Assembly: GCF_000022565.1 (NCBI RefSeq)
Contig: NC_012483.1
Span: 1,364,001-1,428,000 of the forward strand
DNA length: 64,000 nucleotides
Origin: Acidobacterium capsulatum ATCC 51196
GTDB lineage: Bacteria > Acidobacteriota > Terriglobia > Terriglobales > Acidobacteriaceae
Direction: 5' to 3'
The position numbers and the translations under genes were made by a program. This document shows positions 10,343 to 20,956 of this stretch, one piece after another. Below the pieces are notes generated by a model. The model did no database searches. It had not been told where the DNA came from and saw only the letters and a program-made list of their open reading frames with translations. Position 1 is the stretch's first letter; each line of letters opens with the position of its first letter.

Positions 10343-11116
10343 GTGAGCCCTCAGAGCCAAACCGAATCCATCGCGGCCCGTTCGCCGGTCATAGATGTGC
10401 CTTTCTGGTGCCGGCAGACGGCAGACGGCCCTGATATTCCATCGGAACGCCTCACCTTATCCCCGGAAGAGTCCGCCCGGGCCAGCCGCTTTCTGCGCGC
10501 GGAGGATCGCCGTGACTACAGCATTGCTCACAGCCTGCTTCGCGATGCCCTCTCGCAATACCGGCCTACATACTTACCGGCCGCCTGGCAATTTGAGATA
10601 AACCCCTTCGGCAAGCCATCCATTCATAAGAGCCAGCGATCCGGCGGCACCATGGAGTTCAGCCTCTCCCATACCCGAGGGTTTGTCGCTTGTGCCATTG
10701 CCCCGGTCCGCATCGGCATAGACGTCGAGAGGCTCGATCGCGAAATCGAGGTGCTGGATATTGTCACGCAGCACTTCAGCGCCTCAGAGGCAGCCGCGCT
10801 CCACAGGCTGCCCTCCATAGAACATCGCGACCGCTTTTTTCAGCTATGGACGCTGAAAGAAGCCTTCTTCAAGGCACTGGGATGCGGAATATCCGATCGC
10901 CTTGACACTGCCATCTTCGACCTGGAAAATCCCGGCGCCATCAAATTCCAGGCTCCCCATGGAATCTGCACTTCCGATTGGCAGTTTGCACTCTTTCTCC
11001 CTACACCAACAATCCGAATGGCCATCGCCATCGAATCCGCGCAGACGGTGCGATGGAATGACGCAAGCGTAAAGGCAACATGGCCAGTCTCGCCTGGACT
11101 TCAAGCGGAATTTTAA
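10343..11116 (+). CDS. Sfp-type 4'-phosphopantetheinyl transferase
   Basis: 257 residues from GTG 10343, preceded by AAGG. The family signatures are GIDVERLD near residues 126-133 (Mg2+-binding Asp) and the WTLKEAFFKALG motif near 169-180 (catalytic Glu/Lys). Length and a two-fold pseudo-symmetric layout fit the Sfp/EntD class. It transfers phosphopantetheine from CoA to the Ser of carrier domains, so the three carrier domains of the neighbouring synthetase are obvious partners. It is followed closely by a 46-codon reading frame and the APS-kinase fusion, suggesting one transcript. Confidence 0.92.
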   Translation: MSPQSQTESIAARSPVIDVPFWCRQTADGPDIPSERLTLSPEESARASRFLRAEDRRDYSIAHSLLRDALSQYRPTYLPAAWQFEINPFGKPSIHKSQRSGGTMEFSLSHTRGFVACAIAPVRIGIDVERLDREIEVLDIVTQHFSASEAAALHRLPSIEHRDRFFQLWTLKEAFFKALGCGISDRLDTAIFDLENPGAIKFQAPHGICTSDWQFALFLPTPTIRMAIAIESAQTVRWNDASVKATWPVSPGLQAEF

Positions 11117-11132
11117 GGAAGGATCGCCGGCC

Positions 11133-11273
11133 ATGCACAGCATCGAAGAGCAAGCTTCTGCATCGGCCCACGCCCTCCCTGACCAGGCATCAGACGCCCC
11201 GGAACCGGCTCGCTGGTGTCATGCAATGACACTCCAGATCTCACACCAGAGCAAGCAGGAGATGGCAAGATGA
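11133..11273 (+). CDS. Possible 46-residue small protein coupled to the APS-kinase gene
   Basis: ATG 11133 is preceded by AAGGAAGG about 10 nt upstream, and its TGA overlaps the next ATG as ATGA at 11270-11273. The product begins MHSIEEQASASAHALPDQ and has no signal peptide or recognisable motif. The ribosome-binding site and overlap suggest translation, perhaps only as a coupling leader. No family is recognised. It could equally be chance. Confidence 0.4.
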   Translation: MHSIEEQASASAHALPDQASDAPEPARWCHAMTLQISHQSKQEMAR

Positions 11274-12163
11274 AGAAAGGAAAAGTCGTATGGATGACGG
11301 GCCTGAGCGGCTCCGGAAAGACCACCTTGTGCCGCGCGGCCTCCGCGTTTCTCCGCGCCCGAGGAGAGCAGGTCCAAATCCTCGATGGCGATGAGTTGCG
11401 CAAAGGCCTGTCCTCAGACTTATGCTTCTCGATTGCCGACCGCATGGAAAACATCCGGCGCACCGCCGAGCTGGCCAAAATGCTGTGCGCGCATGAGACC
11501 ACGGTCCTGGTCGCGATGATCTGTCCCACAGATGACATGCGGTCGCTCATGCGCAGTGTGCTGCCGGATGTCATCGAGGTCTTCGTCAATGCTCCGCTCG
11601 CGGTCTGCGAATCGCGCGATCCCAAAGGGCTCTACAGGCGCGCGCGCGAGGGCGCAATCAAAGAATTCACGGGAATCTCTTCGCCGTTCGACATTCCTCG
11701 CCAACCTCATCTCGTCTGCCACACAAACGTCGAAACAGTGCAGGAGAGCACGGCAAAGATCCTCGCCTTTCTCCTCGACACCGCTACAACGGCAGAGTCC
11801 AGCCAGCGGCGCAAGACAATTGCCGTGGACTTCGATGGTGTCATCGCCGATTACAATGGCTGGCAAGGCGAAGACGTACTGGGCGCGCCTCGGCCCGATG
11901 TCATCGAAGCCCTGCACAAACTTCGTGCTCTGGGCTGGAAGATCATCATCCACACCACCCGCGCGGATTACACCATTGCGTCTTTCCTGAACCAGGCCGC
12001 CATCCCCTTCGACGAGATCAACTCCAACACGGATTATCAAAACGCCGGCCCCAAGCCGGTGGCTACAGTCTATTGGGATGATCGCAGCCTAAGATACAGC
12101 GGAGACGCCGAACAGGATCTCGCCCATATCCTCAACTTCCGGACCTGGAGCGGACGTTCATGA
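11270..12163 (+). CDS. Adenylylsulfate kinase fused to a HAD-like hydrolase domain
   Basis: 297 residues from ATG 11270, with AGGAG 8 nt upstream; an earlier in-frame GTG at 11216 has no good ribosome-binding site. Residues 1-170 are APS kinase (CysC): P-loop GLSGSGKTT at 11-19, LDGDELRKGLSSDL, and DPKGLYRRAR. Residues about 180-297 form a second domain beginning AVDFDGVIADY, a HAD-type DxD motif, and ending with YWDDRSLRY. The kinase would convert APS to PAPS, the sulfate donor for sulfotransferases; the role of the HAD domain is unknown. No sulfotransferase or ATP sulfurylase is in the window. A link to peptide tailoring is inferred only from position. Confidence 0.85.
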   Translation: MKKGKVVWMTGLSGSGKTTLCRAASAFLRARGEQVQILDGDELRKGLSSDLCFSIADRMENIRRTAELAKMLCAHETTVLVAMICPTDDMRSLMRSVLPDVIEVFVNAPLAVCESRDPKGLYRRAREGAIKEFTGISSPFDIPRQPHLVCHTNVETVQESTAKILAFLLDTATTAESSQRRKTIAVDFDGVIADYNGWQGEDVLGAPRPDVIEALHKLRALGWKIIIHTTRADYTIASFLNQAAIPFDEINSNTDYQNAGPKPVATVYWDDRSLRYSGDAEQDLAHILNFRTWSGRS

Positions 12164-12366
12164 CCATGCTTCTACCCTCCGTCATCCGCGGCACTTACAA
12201 TCTGTCCCTCCAAATGTAATTTTTGCCCATGGGCAGACCCCATCCTCGTCAGCGTCCGCACCCACCCGTCGGCACATAACTGGAGCTTTATTCTCAGTTA
12301 TCTTCCTGATTTTCCTGTTGTTATCTTTTTCAGGTGGGATAAGTTTTAATCGTATTTGTGTAGTTC

Positions 12367-12375
12367 TGCTATACT
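12367..12375 (+). promoter_or_regulatory. Extended -10 promoter candidate for the 12.4-15.5 kb operon
   Basis: TGC followed by TATACT at 12370-12375 is a good extended -10 element about 35 bp upstream of the start at 12411. The preceding 247-bp gap is AT-rich, with no strong -35 box. Confidence 0.5.
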
Positions 12376-12410
12376 CCACGTGCAGTAGAAACACACAGGA
12401 GGAAGATTCC

Positions 12411-12704
12411 ATGAAAGTGGACAGCACTCAAGCCATGAAGACCGGGATACAGTTTGCAGGCGAAGTCATCCTCCCCGGTGGCAGCAATCTGGTCAGCGGC
12501 GACTACAAAGCGGGCGGTATTTATGCGGCACTCGGGCTGGCGGCCAAGGCCGTCTTCGGAGTTCCGGGCCTGCTGGTAGTTTCGGCAAGTTCGTTTGCCA
12601 ACGCGGTCACGGGTAAAAACCTGATCGACTTCGTCAAATCCGTTCCGCCGCTTGAACTCGGCGCCCCCATGAGCAAGCCTGCTTCCGAAGAGCCTGCCAG
12701 CTAA
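12411..12704 (+). CDS. Small PGGS-motif protein, first of two paralogues
   Basis: 97 residues from ATG 12411, with AGGAGGAAG as a strong ribosome-binding site. The core reads GIQFAGEVILPGGSNLVSGDYKAGG followed by a hydrophobic segment (AALGLAAKAVFGVPGLLVVSASS), probably one membrane helix or hairpin. The next gene repeats this pattern, so the two are paralogues. It recalls small proteins of the DUF6072 type, but I am not sure of the name. As first gene of the operon it probably works with the ABC exporter downstream. Confidence 0.75.
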   Translation: MKVDSTQAMKTGIQFAGEVILPGGSNLVSGDYKAGGIYAALGLAAKAVFGVPGLLVVSASSFANAVTGKNLIDFVKSVPPLELGAPMSKPASEEPAS

Positions 12705-12802
12705 CCTTTTTTCACTTCTCTCTCCAGATAGGCATGCTGACTGCTGCGAGGATGCATCGTTTCCTCGCTGCGGGTGACTTTATTTTTTTAGCGAGCTCCC
12801 CC

Positions 12803-13240
12803 ATGCCTCGAGAATTTCCTGAAGACCCCACAAAAGACAAGCCGCTGCGGGCCGGGCTTGCCTTTTGTGGAGAATATCTTGTTCCCGGCGGCAGCCACCT
12901 GGTTCAGGGAGACCTGAAGGGCGCGGCGGTCCACGGAGTGCTGGGCCTTACGGCCGGCATGCTTTTTGGATTTCCCGCGCGCCTGCTCTTCTCTTCCAAC
13001 TCGTTGCGCACGGCCCTGCGCCGTCCTGCCACCGGGCCCACAGCCCAGGCGGCGGAGACTCCTGCGGCAGCCGCCCAGACGGCGGAAACCGTCCCCCAGC
13101 CATCCCCAAGGCGCGCGCCGCGCAAATCTTCCACGCGTCAGGCGCCCGCCAAGACCCAGGCCAAAGCCTCCGCTGCAAAACCAACGCCGGCGGCCGTTAA
13201 AAAACCAGCGGGCAGCCGTTCCCGAAAATCCACCTCATAA
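12803..13240 (+). CDS. Second PGGS-motif protein with a basic Ala/Pro/Lys-rich tail
   Basis: 145 residues from ATG 12803, chosen because the N-terminus then aligns with the preceding paralogue (ATG 12734 would add 23 residues). Residues 15-60 repeat its pattern: AGLAFCGEYLVPGGSHLVQGD, then LGLTAGMLFGFPARLLFSS. Residues 70-145 are low-complexity Ala/Pro/Lys/Arg, histone-H1-like in composition, which suggests contact with a negatively charged partner such as DNA, phospholipid or polyphosphate. No known function. Confidence 0.7.
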   Translation: MPREFPEDPTKDKPLRAGLAFCGEYLVPGGSHLVQGDLKGAAVHGVLGLTAGMLFGFPARLLFSSNSLRTALRRPATGPTAQAAETPAAAAQTAETVPQPSPRRAPRKSSTRQAPAKTQAKASAAKPTPAAVKKPAGSRSRKSTS

Positions 13241-13284
13241 AACTCACGGCAGAAATACCACAAAAAAAGGAAGACCACTCCGCC

Positions 13285-13494
13285 ATGAAGAAGAGCAGTT
13301 ACCTACTCGGCCTTGCCTCCGGCGTTGTTGCAGCCGCTTACTGGAGAACCATCCTCAAAGAAGGAATCAAGGGCGGAGTCCGGGCCGGACGGGTCGTGCA
13401 GCGTGTCTCCGCCCAGGCCATCGAAGAGATGCAGGATGCCAGCGCAGAGGCATGGAGCGAGATCGAACAGCAGGATCACAAGGCATCCAAGTGA
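13285..13494 (+). CDS. Small membrane-anchored protein, DUF5132-like
   Basis: 69 residues. An N-terminal Gly/Ala-rich hydrophobic stretch (YLLGLASGVVAAAYW) is followed by a basic glycine-spaced segment (KEGIKGGVRAGR) and an acidic amphipathic helix. This layout resembles DUF5132 proteins, which I recall next to HMA-domain transporters; the assignment is moderate. Its TGA overlaps the GTG start of the ABC transporter (GTGA, 13491-13494), indicating coupled translation. Confidence 0.7.
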   Translation: MKKSSYLLGLASGVVAAAYWRTILKEGIKGGVRAGRVVQRVSAQAIEEMQDASAEAWSEIEQQDHKASK

Positions 13495-15548
13495 ACACCG
13501 CAAGAAAAAACAAAAACTCCCAGCAACCGATCCTCATACTCCGATCCGCTATCCCAGGAAGACAACGATGGGATGTCATAACCATCAAAGGAAATAAAAA
13601 AAAAGCAAAAGCTCTGCAATACGCGCTTGAATGCATGCCGCACTTCCGCCAGGTGCAAGCCAACCCAGTCTCCGGGCGCGTGCTGCTTGTCTTCGATCCG
13701 CAGCAGACCCGGCTGAATATCGGCAAACTGTTGGCCACCACTCTTCGCAACCTGCCCGAGGTGAACGAAAGCATGCAGCCTCGCGCCTCCTCGGCGGAAA
13801 ACTTGCGGCAGATCCTCAAGGCCGCCGGCCCGGACCGCAAAAAAGTAGGCGCAGCGATCTTCTTTTCCCTGGTCAGCTTCGCCATCCATTTCTGCGAAGG
13901 CCTCTTCGTGGTGTACACCATTACAAGCCGGAGCAAGTCGCTCAAATCCGGAGCCGAGGTCCAGCAAAAGCCGCTCTCGCTGACCACAACCGCCCTCTGT
14001 AGCGTGCTTCTCAACGCCGCCGATACATGGGCCCGCCAGGAACGGCTGCGCCGCTGGCACGAGCTCGGCCTGGAAACACGTCAGACCCTCCGCGCTCGGC
14101 TCATTGCAAAGATCACCGAAGAAGACCTCGCCTACTTCGATGCCCACTCGACCGGCGGACTGATCAATCTCATCTCAGAAGACACGGCCAGTATCGGCGA
14201 GTTCATGAGCCGGGGTTGCGAGATGGCAGTCGACAAGACCCTGACCGTGTGTGTATCCGGCGGCATCCTGATTTCTTCCTCGCCCCGGCTCGCCGCGCTC
14301 AGTTGTGTCCCGCTGCTTCCGCTCTTTGCCCTGCCCAGGTTCTTCGGCAAGGCAATCACCAACGCCTTCGCGCGGCGCAGCGAATCCAGTTCCCGGTTCA
14401 GCGAAGCCTTGGGAAACAGCCTGGCCGGAATCATCGACATCAAGAGCTTCACAGCAGAAGAAGCCGAGCAGCGGCGGCTCAGACTGCTGGAGGCAGACCT
14501 GGCGGACGCATCGCAGCAGGCCAACGATCTCTGGTCCCTGCAAAGCGGCATCGGCCGCGGACTCTACTCCGTAGGCATGTCCATCAACGCGGCGTACGGC
14601 GGAAAGCTCGTGGCCGACGGCACGCTCACAGAGGCACAGTATCTCCGGGCCGTCTATATGTTCCCGCGCCTGCTCGATGCCGTGGACGGTATGGCGGAGG
14701 TGCGGCGCGTATACCAGAAGGCGCTTACCTCCGCGAACCGGCTCACCGAGGTGCTCAACCACACGCCCGCAATCCTGAGTGGACCGGTCAAACGAAAGCG
14801 CAGCAACTTCGCCGGAGAAATCGTCTTCGACAACGTCACCTTCAGTTATCGTCCCGGGATCAGGGTCCTCGAAAACGTTTCGTTCGAGCTGCGCCCAGGA
14901 CAGACGCTCGGCATCTGCGGCCACACCGGCTCCGGCAAGAGCACACTGCTGCGCCTGCTCATGCGCTTTTATGAGGTCGAAGAGGGCCGCATTCTTCTGG
15001 ATGGACAGGATATCCGCGAGCTCGACCTTCACGACCTGCGTGCGGCCGTGGGCCTGGTCAGCCAGGACGTATATCTCTTTCAGGGAACCATTCGCGATAA
15101 TGTACTTTATGGCCAGCCCGACGCCTCCGACGACCAGATTCGCGAAGCGCTCCTCGAGGCCGGCGCGGAAGAGATGGTGGCTGCCCTGCCCGGCGGCCTG
15201 CAGGCCGATGTCGGCGAGCGCGGCAGGATGCTCTCTGGAGGGGAGCGGCAGCGCATCGCCATTGCCCGGGCATTATTGAAGCAGGCGCCGGTGATGGCCT
15301 TTGATGAAGTCACCTCGCAGCTCGACTACGACACTGAAGCAACCGTGCAGCGCTCGGTCCGGAAGGTGACGGCTGATCGAAGCATGCTGACCGTGGCTCA
15401 TCGTCTGTCGACGATTCGAGACTCCAATTCCATTCTGGTTCTCGAACGGGGCAAGGTCGTGGAACAAGGCACCCATGAAGACCTGGTCGCGAGAAGCGGT
15501 TTATACGCCTCCCTCTGGCGGCTGCAAACAGGCGACATCCAGGCATAA
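13491..15548 (+). CDS. ABC exporter (membrane plus ATPase) with N-terminal HMA-like domain
   Basis: 685 residues from GTG 13491. The frame is open much further upstream, but that part overlaps the two preceding genes and is Pro/Arg-rich noise. Residues about 12-85 (ILILRSAIPGRQRWD, ANPVSGRVLLVFDP) look like a Cys-less ferredoxin-fold HMA_2 domain of the kind that precedes some metal ATPases. Residues 105-430 are an ABC exporter membrane domain. The ATPase follows, with Walker A GHTGSGKST near 477, LSGGERQ near 581, Walker B VMAFDE and the H-loop AHRLST. It should form a homodimer in the inner membrane. The substrate is unknown. An HMA-like domain on an ABC half-exporter is unusual. Confidence 0.88.
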   Translation: MNTARKNKNSQQPILILRSAIPGRQRWDVITIKGNKKKAKALQYALECMPHFRQVQANPVSGRVLLVFDPQQTRLNIGKLLATTLRNLPEVNESMQPRASSAENLRQILKAAGPDRKKVGAAIFFSLVSFAIHFCEGLFVVYTITSRSKSLKSGAEVQQKPLSLTTTALCSVLLNAADTWARQERLRRWHELGLETRQTLRARLIAKITEEDLAYFDAHSTGGLINLISEDTASIGEFMSRGCEMAVDKTLTVCVSGGILISSSPRLAALSCVPLLPLFALPRFFGKAITNAFARRSESSSRFSEALGNSLAGIIDIKSFTAEEAEQRRLRLLEADLADASQQANDLWSLQSGIGRGLYSVGMSINAAYGGKLVADGTLTEAQYLRAVYMFPRLLDAVDGMAEVRRVYQKALTSANRLTEVLNHTPAILSGPVKRKRSNFAGEIVFDNVTFSYRPGIRVLENVSFELRPGQTLGICGHTGSGKSTLLRLLMRFYEVEEGRILLDGQDIRELDLHDLRAAVGLVSQDVYLFQGTIRDNVLYGQPDASDDQIREALLEAGAEEMVAALPGGLQADVGERGRMLSGGERQRIAIARALLKQAPVMAFDEVTSQLDYDTEATVQRSVRKVTADRSMLTVAHRLSTIRDSNSILVLERGKVVEQGTHEDLVARSGLYASLWRLQTGDIQA

Positions 15549-15804
15549 GGTCTCGGCGTTCCCGTTTGTGCATTCGCTCAGATATCTTGATTGAGCCGGA
15601 CTTGCATGGCAAATAGCTCAGGAATCCCCAGGCTGATCAATGAGCGGCGAACAATAGAATCTCTACCTGGTCTGTGAAAGTAGTACAACGGCCAGAGGAA
15701 CAGACTCACAGAGCCTTATCCTGATGGAACCGCCGCTGCTCAACTTAAATCCGCGCTAGATGCCCTCGCCGCATGCTTTGCTAACATCGACGCACGAGTT
15801 TCCC

Positions 15805-16596
15805 ATGAACATCGTTCTGCACTCCGGTAGCCATACCGCTATCCCAGCCGCGCCGGTGGAACAGCGTCCACCGGCGTTCCCTGAAAGATTGGCCGTTCTC
15901 ATCCCGGCATGGAATCCCGGAGCGGAGCTGACATCTCTAGTCGAAACCTTGATCCAAATGGGCTGCCGGACTGTGCTGGTCGTCGATGACGGCAGCAGCG
16001 CGGGCGCGCAGCCCGTTTTTCAGCGGCTGCGTGAGATGCCGGCCATTACCCTGCTGCGGCACGCGCACAACCACGGCAAAGGCTGCGCCCTGCGCACCGG
16101 ATTCCAAGAGTTTCTGCGGGCATGGCCAGACTATGATGGAGTCATTACCGCCGATGCCGATGGCCAGCATGCGCCGGAAGACATTGCGCGGGTCGCGGCT
16201 GCTCTGGCCGCTTCTCCCACGCGGATCATTCTCGGCGCGCGTCCATTTCCTTCCACGATGCCGTGGCGCAGCCGGCTCGGGAACGTTCTCACTCGATATG
16301 CCTTCCGCGCGGCTACTGGGGTCATGCTGGCCGATACGCAAACAGGTCTGCGCGGTATTCCGCGAACGCTCCTGCCCGAATTGCTGACCATTCCCGGCGA
16401 TCGCTATGAATACGAGATGGCCGCACTCACGCACTGGTGCTGCCAGGGGTGCGCTCCGGTCGAAGTGCCGATTCAGACGATCTATCACGATCACAATCGC
16501 TCTTCGCACTTTCATCCACTGCGCGATTCCTATGGCATCTACTCCGTGCTGGCGCTTCATCGTCTGCGCGGAAAGAGCCGCAACCCTCCTCGCTAA
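15805..16596 (+). CDS. Family 2 glycosyltransferase
   Basis: 263 residues from ATG 15805; ATG 15760 is an alternative and neither has a strong ribosome-binding site. The GT-A fold signatures are VLIPAWNPGAEL, VLVVDDGS, NHGKGCALRTGF and ITADADGQH (DxD), followed by the TGLRGIP segment common in dolichol-phosphate-mannose-synthase-like enzymes. No C-terminal membrane segments are present. It converges with the TMTC-like gene 15 bp downstream, which may use polyprenyl-phosphate sugars, so a functional pairing is plausible but unproven. Confidence 0.85.
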   Translation: MNIVLHSGSHTAIPAAPVEQRPPAFPERLAVLIPAWNPGAELTSLVETLIQMGCRTVLVVDDGSSAGAQPVFQRLREMPAITLLRHAHNHGKGCALRTGFQEFLRAWPDYDGVITADADGQHAPEDIARVAAALAASPTRIILGARPFPSTMPWRSRLGNVLTRYAFRAATGVMLADTQTGLRGIPRTLLPELLTIPGDRYEYEMAALTHWCCQGCAPVEVPIQTIYHDHNRSSHFHPLRDSYGIYSVLALHRLRGKSRNPPR

Positions 16597-16611
16597 TCAC
16601 GGCATGCAGCG

Positions 16612-18867
16612 CTATTTGTGCGCCTGCAAATGCGATTGCGCCCAGGCAAGATTGTTGCGGGCCAGCGTGAAATCTGGCTTCAGAGCCAGTGCCTGTTGCG
16701 CCGCCCGGGCGGCAGCCGGCCAGCGGTGCAGAGCGGCATTGGCCGCAGCCATGTTGTTCCACGCCTCCGGCGAGCGCGGATTCCAGCGCAGCGCCGTGCG
16801 CGCCGCCTCAAGACATCCTTCATAATCGCCCGCCTCATAATCGTGCAGAGAGACATCGACCCAGTGATTGGCCAGAACCGCATCTTCCCCCGGACCGGCC
16901 GGGGTCTTCTTCTGAAGAAACAGCGCCAGATTATTGCGGGCGATCGCCAGTTGCGGATCATAGCGCAAGGCCGCCTTCTCGCTCTCAATCGCCGGCTTCC
17001 ACTCTTTCAGCGCCCCATAACTGGCTCCGATGTTGTTGTAGGCAAGCGCCGAGTGCGGGGCGAGCGCCAATGCACGCCGCGCCGACGCAATGGCAAGCAG
17101 AAACTGCTGCTGCTGGTACTCGTTCAATGACTGATTGATCCAATACGAAGCGTCTTTGCGTTGAGGCTGCAAAGCGTCTTTGGCGATGGTGTCTGTGGGC
17201 AACAGACGAAGCGCCTGCTGTGCCTGTTGCCGTGCGGCGACCAGGTCACCCGTCCGCTCTTCAGCCTCAATAAGCAGATCGCGCTGCATCATCGCCGCTG
17301 GATTCAGCGTCACGGCAAGCTGCAACTGCCGTACGGCATCGGCAACACGGCCATGATCGAGCAGCCAGCGGCCATAGTAGGCATGCGGCAGGTCATCGCC
17401 GGGCGCCAGCGCAATCGCTCGCAGAAAGTAACGCTCGGCCACCGTCTCCAGTTGCGGTCTGCCCTGATCGGCGAGAAGCCCGTTCACAATGCCCAGATTG
17501 ATTTCCAGCGTTGGATAATCCGGCGTATACCGTTTGGCCTTGTCAAAGTAGTGGAGCGCGGCTTCATCTTTTCCCTCACTCATCAGCACCAGGCCGTAGT
17601 TCATCAGCCCGCGGCCATTGTGCGGGCTCTTCAGCGCATCGTCATACCAGAGCGACGCCTCACTGTGCCAGACACGGTTACGAATGTGAGCGGCCCATCC
17701 ATAGGCGCACAGAAGCAGCAGCGCGCTCGCGGTAACGGCGCGCCATATCCATGGGCCAGACACCTTGCGCGCCAGCCGCTCCACCGCGAGCCAGGCCGCC
17801 GAGGTGGCAGCCAGCGCCAGGCCCACAAACGGCAAAAACAGACGATGATCGTTCTCCACCTCAGAGAGTTTGTAGAGAGCCGTCGGCAGCGCCCCGGCCA
17901 GAAACCACAGCAGTCCGAAGGCGACAGGCCGAAGAGCCTTCGCACGGCTCAGCAGCACAATGGCAGCCAGCAAGGCCGCCAGAAATAAAAATCCAAAAAC
18001 CGCATCCGCATTCACGGTGGAGAATGCTTTCAGATCTGTGTCCACGTTCAGATGCAGGGGCAGAAAGAATGTGACAAACTCGCGTAGCAGCACATAGGGC
18101 TGGGTGATAAACCACGCGTAGCTCGACAACGTAGACGGTGTGAAGCTCTTCGGCGTCATCGTGGCCTCCCATGCCATGACCACCGCTCCTGTCAGCACCG
18201 AGGGCCACGTTCGCATCACCGCATAACGGTACCGTCTCTCTGGCGGCGCTTCAAACATCGCCAGATACGCAAACAACAACGCGGGAAACACAATCGCCGG
18301 CGGCTTGCTGAGCAGCGCCAGCACATAAGGCAGCAGGTAGACTCCCCATCGCCGCCATCGTGGCCGCGCGGCATACAGCAGCAGGGCGCAAACCACGCCA
18401 CACGCATCGTAAACATCACCCCGCTGAATCACGTAATTGACCGTCTCGGCCATGGCCGGATGCAGCCCATACCAGGCGGCGGCAAAGATCGCCGGCATTG
18501 TAAGATTGCGCTCCGGGCAGGCGGACTCAAGCACTTTGCGAAACAGCAGCATCATTACCACGCACTGCATCAGGTAAATCAGAAACGTGCCAATGTGAAA
18601 GTAGAACGGATGCAGCCCGTGCCCCATCCAGTAATCGAGGGCGAGGGTCGTTGAAACGATGGGCCGGTACGTCTGGTTAGCCGGCAGAATGCTGAAGGTC
18701 GTCGCATCGGTGAAGAAGCGCGGAATGTGACTCAGGCTCCGGATAGCCGGATTGTTCACCACGGTGTGGAAGTCATCAAAGTGAAATCCGTTGTGAAATG
18801 AGTTAGCGTAGACAGCGCAGATACCAAGTACTGCGATGGCACCAGCACTAAGTCCCTTGTACTTCAC
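16612..18867 (-). CDS. TMTC-like multi-pass membrane protein with C-terminal TPR repeats
   Basis: 751 residues. The N-terminal half has about nine to ten hydrophobic helices and opens with NGFHFDDFHTVVNNPAI, where the acidic pair in the first loop resembles the catalytic motif of GT-C mannosyltransferases such as TMTC/PMT. Residues about 410-750 hold repeated TPR-type helices (YNNIGASYGAL, NPRSPEAWNNMAAANA). It is probably a polyprenyl-linked sugar transferase or protein O-glycosylation factor in the inner membrane with a TPR domain for binding partners. Specific activity is not provable from sequence. Confidence 0.75.
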   Translation of the reverse strand: MKYKGLSAGAIAVLGICAVYANSFHNGFHFDDFHTVVNNPAIRSLSHIPRFFTDATTFSILPANQTYRPIVSTTLALDYWMGHGLHPFYFHIGTFLIYLMQCVVMMLLFRKVLESACPERNLTMPAIFAAAWYGLHPAMAETVNYVIQRGDVYDACGVVCALLLYAARPRWRRWGVYLLPYVLALLSKPPAIVFPALLFAYLAMFEAPPERRYRYAVMRTWPSVLTGAVVMAWEATMTPKSFTPSTLSSYAWFITQPYVLLREFVTFFLPLHLNVDTDLKAFSTVNADAVFGFLFLAALLAAIVLLSRAKALRPVAFGLLWFLAGALPTALYKLSEVENDHRLFLPFVGLALAATSAAWLAVERLARKVSGPWIWRAVTASALLLLCAYGWAAHIRNRVWHSEASLWYDDALKSPHNGRGLMNYGLVLMSEGKDEAALHYFDKAKRYTPDYPTLEINLGIVNGLLADQGRPQLETVAERYFLRAIALAPGDDLPHAYYGRWLLDHGRVADAVRQLQLAVTLNPAAMMQRDLLIEAEERTGDLVAARQQAQQALRLLPTDTIAKDALQPQRKDASYWINQSLNEYQQQQFLLAIASARRALALAPHSALAYNNIGASYGALKEWKPAIESEKAALRYDPQLAIARNNLALFLQKKTPAGPGEDAVLANHWVDVSLHDYEAGDYEGCLEAARTALRWNPRSPEAWNNMAAANAALHRWPAAARAAQQALALKPDFTLARNNLAWAQSHLQAHK

Positions 18868-18998
18868 CGGTTTCTTCCCTCCACATTCCAGCTGGCATTA
18901 TCGTGCATCCTTGCTCCAGTCCGGCAGGTCCAAGTATGCCACCAAAGCCTTCAGGTCACTTGCTCAATAAAGCTTCGGAGATTTCTTTCAAAATTACT

Positions 18999-20740
<1,742 letters not shown>

Positions 20741-20836
20741 AGGGCGGAAGCACAAGCGGGGCGCGCAGCAGCAGGGCCCGCCTTTGCTCATGAGGGAGAA
20801 GGATTGCTACTTACCCACAATTGCGTCGTTGCCGCA

Positions 20837-20855
20837 ACCGGGCTTGCAGCCCGGT
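20837..20855. terminator. Hairpin between collagen-like and tail-collar genes
   Basis: ACCGGGCT, loop TGC, AGCCCGGT: a perfect 8-bp stem in the 216-bp gap. No T-run follows, so termination is uncertain; it may be an mRNA processing or stability hairpin. Confidence 0.4.
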
Positions 20856-20956
20856 GAAGACGAAAGAGCAGGACAGCACGCTGGTCCTGGCTCTACAAAT
20901 CACTCCGGCATCAGGAATTGCCGCAGCCGCCCCCAAGGCAGGAAGGAATTCGCATC

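Noticed and set aside
12966-13490. Open extension upstream of the ABC exporter
   Set aside because: Overlaps two better genes; Pro/Arg-rich from GC bias; the GTGA overlap at 13491 gives a natural start.
17161-17988. Plus-strand frame inside the TMTC-like gene
   Set aside because: Shadow of a convincing 751-residue membrane/TPR protein on the other strand.
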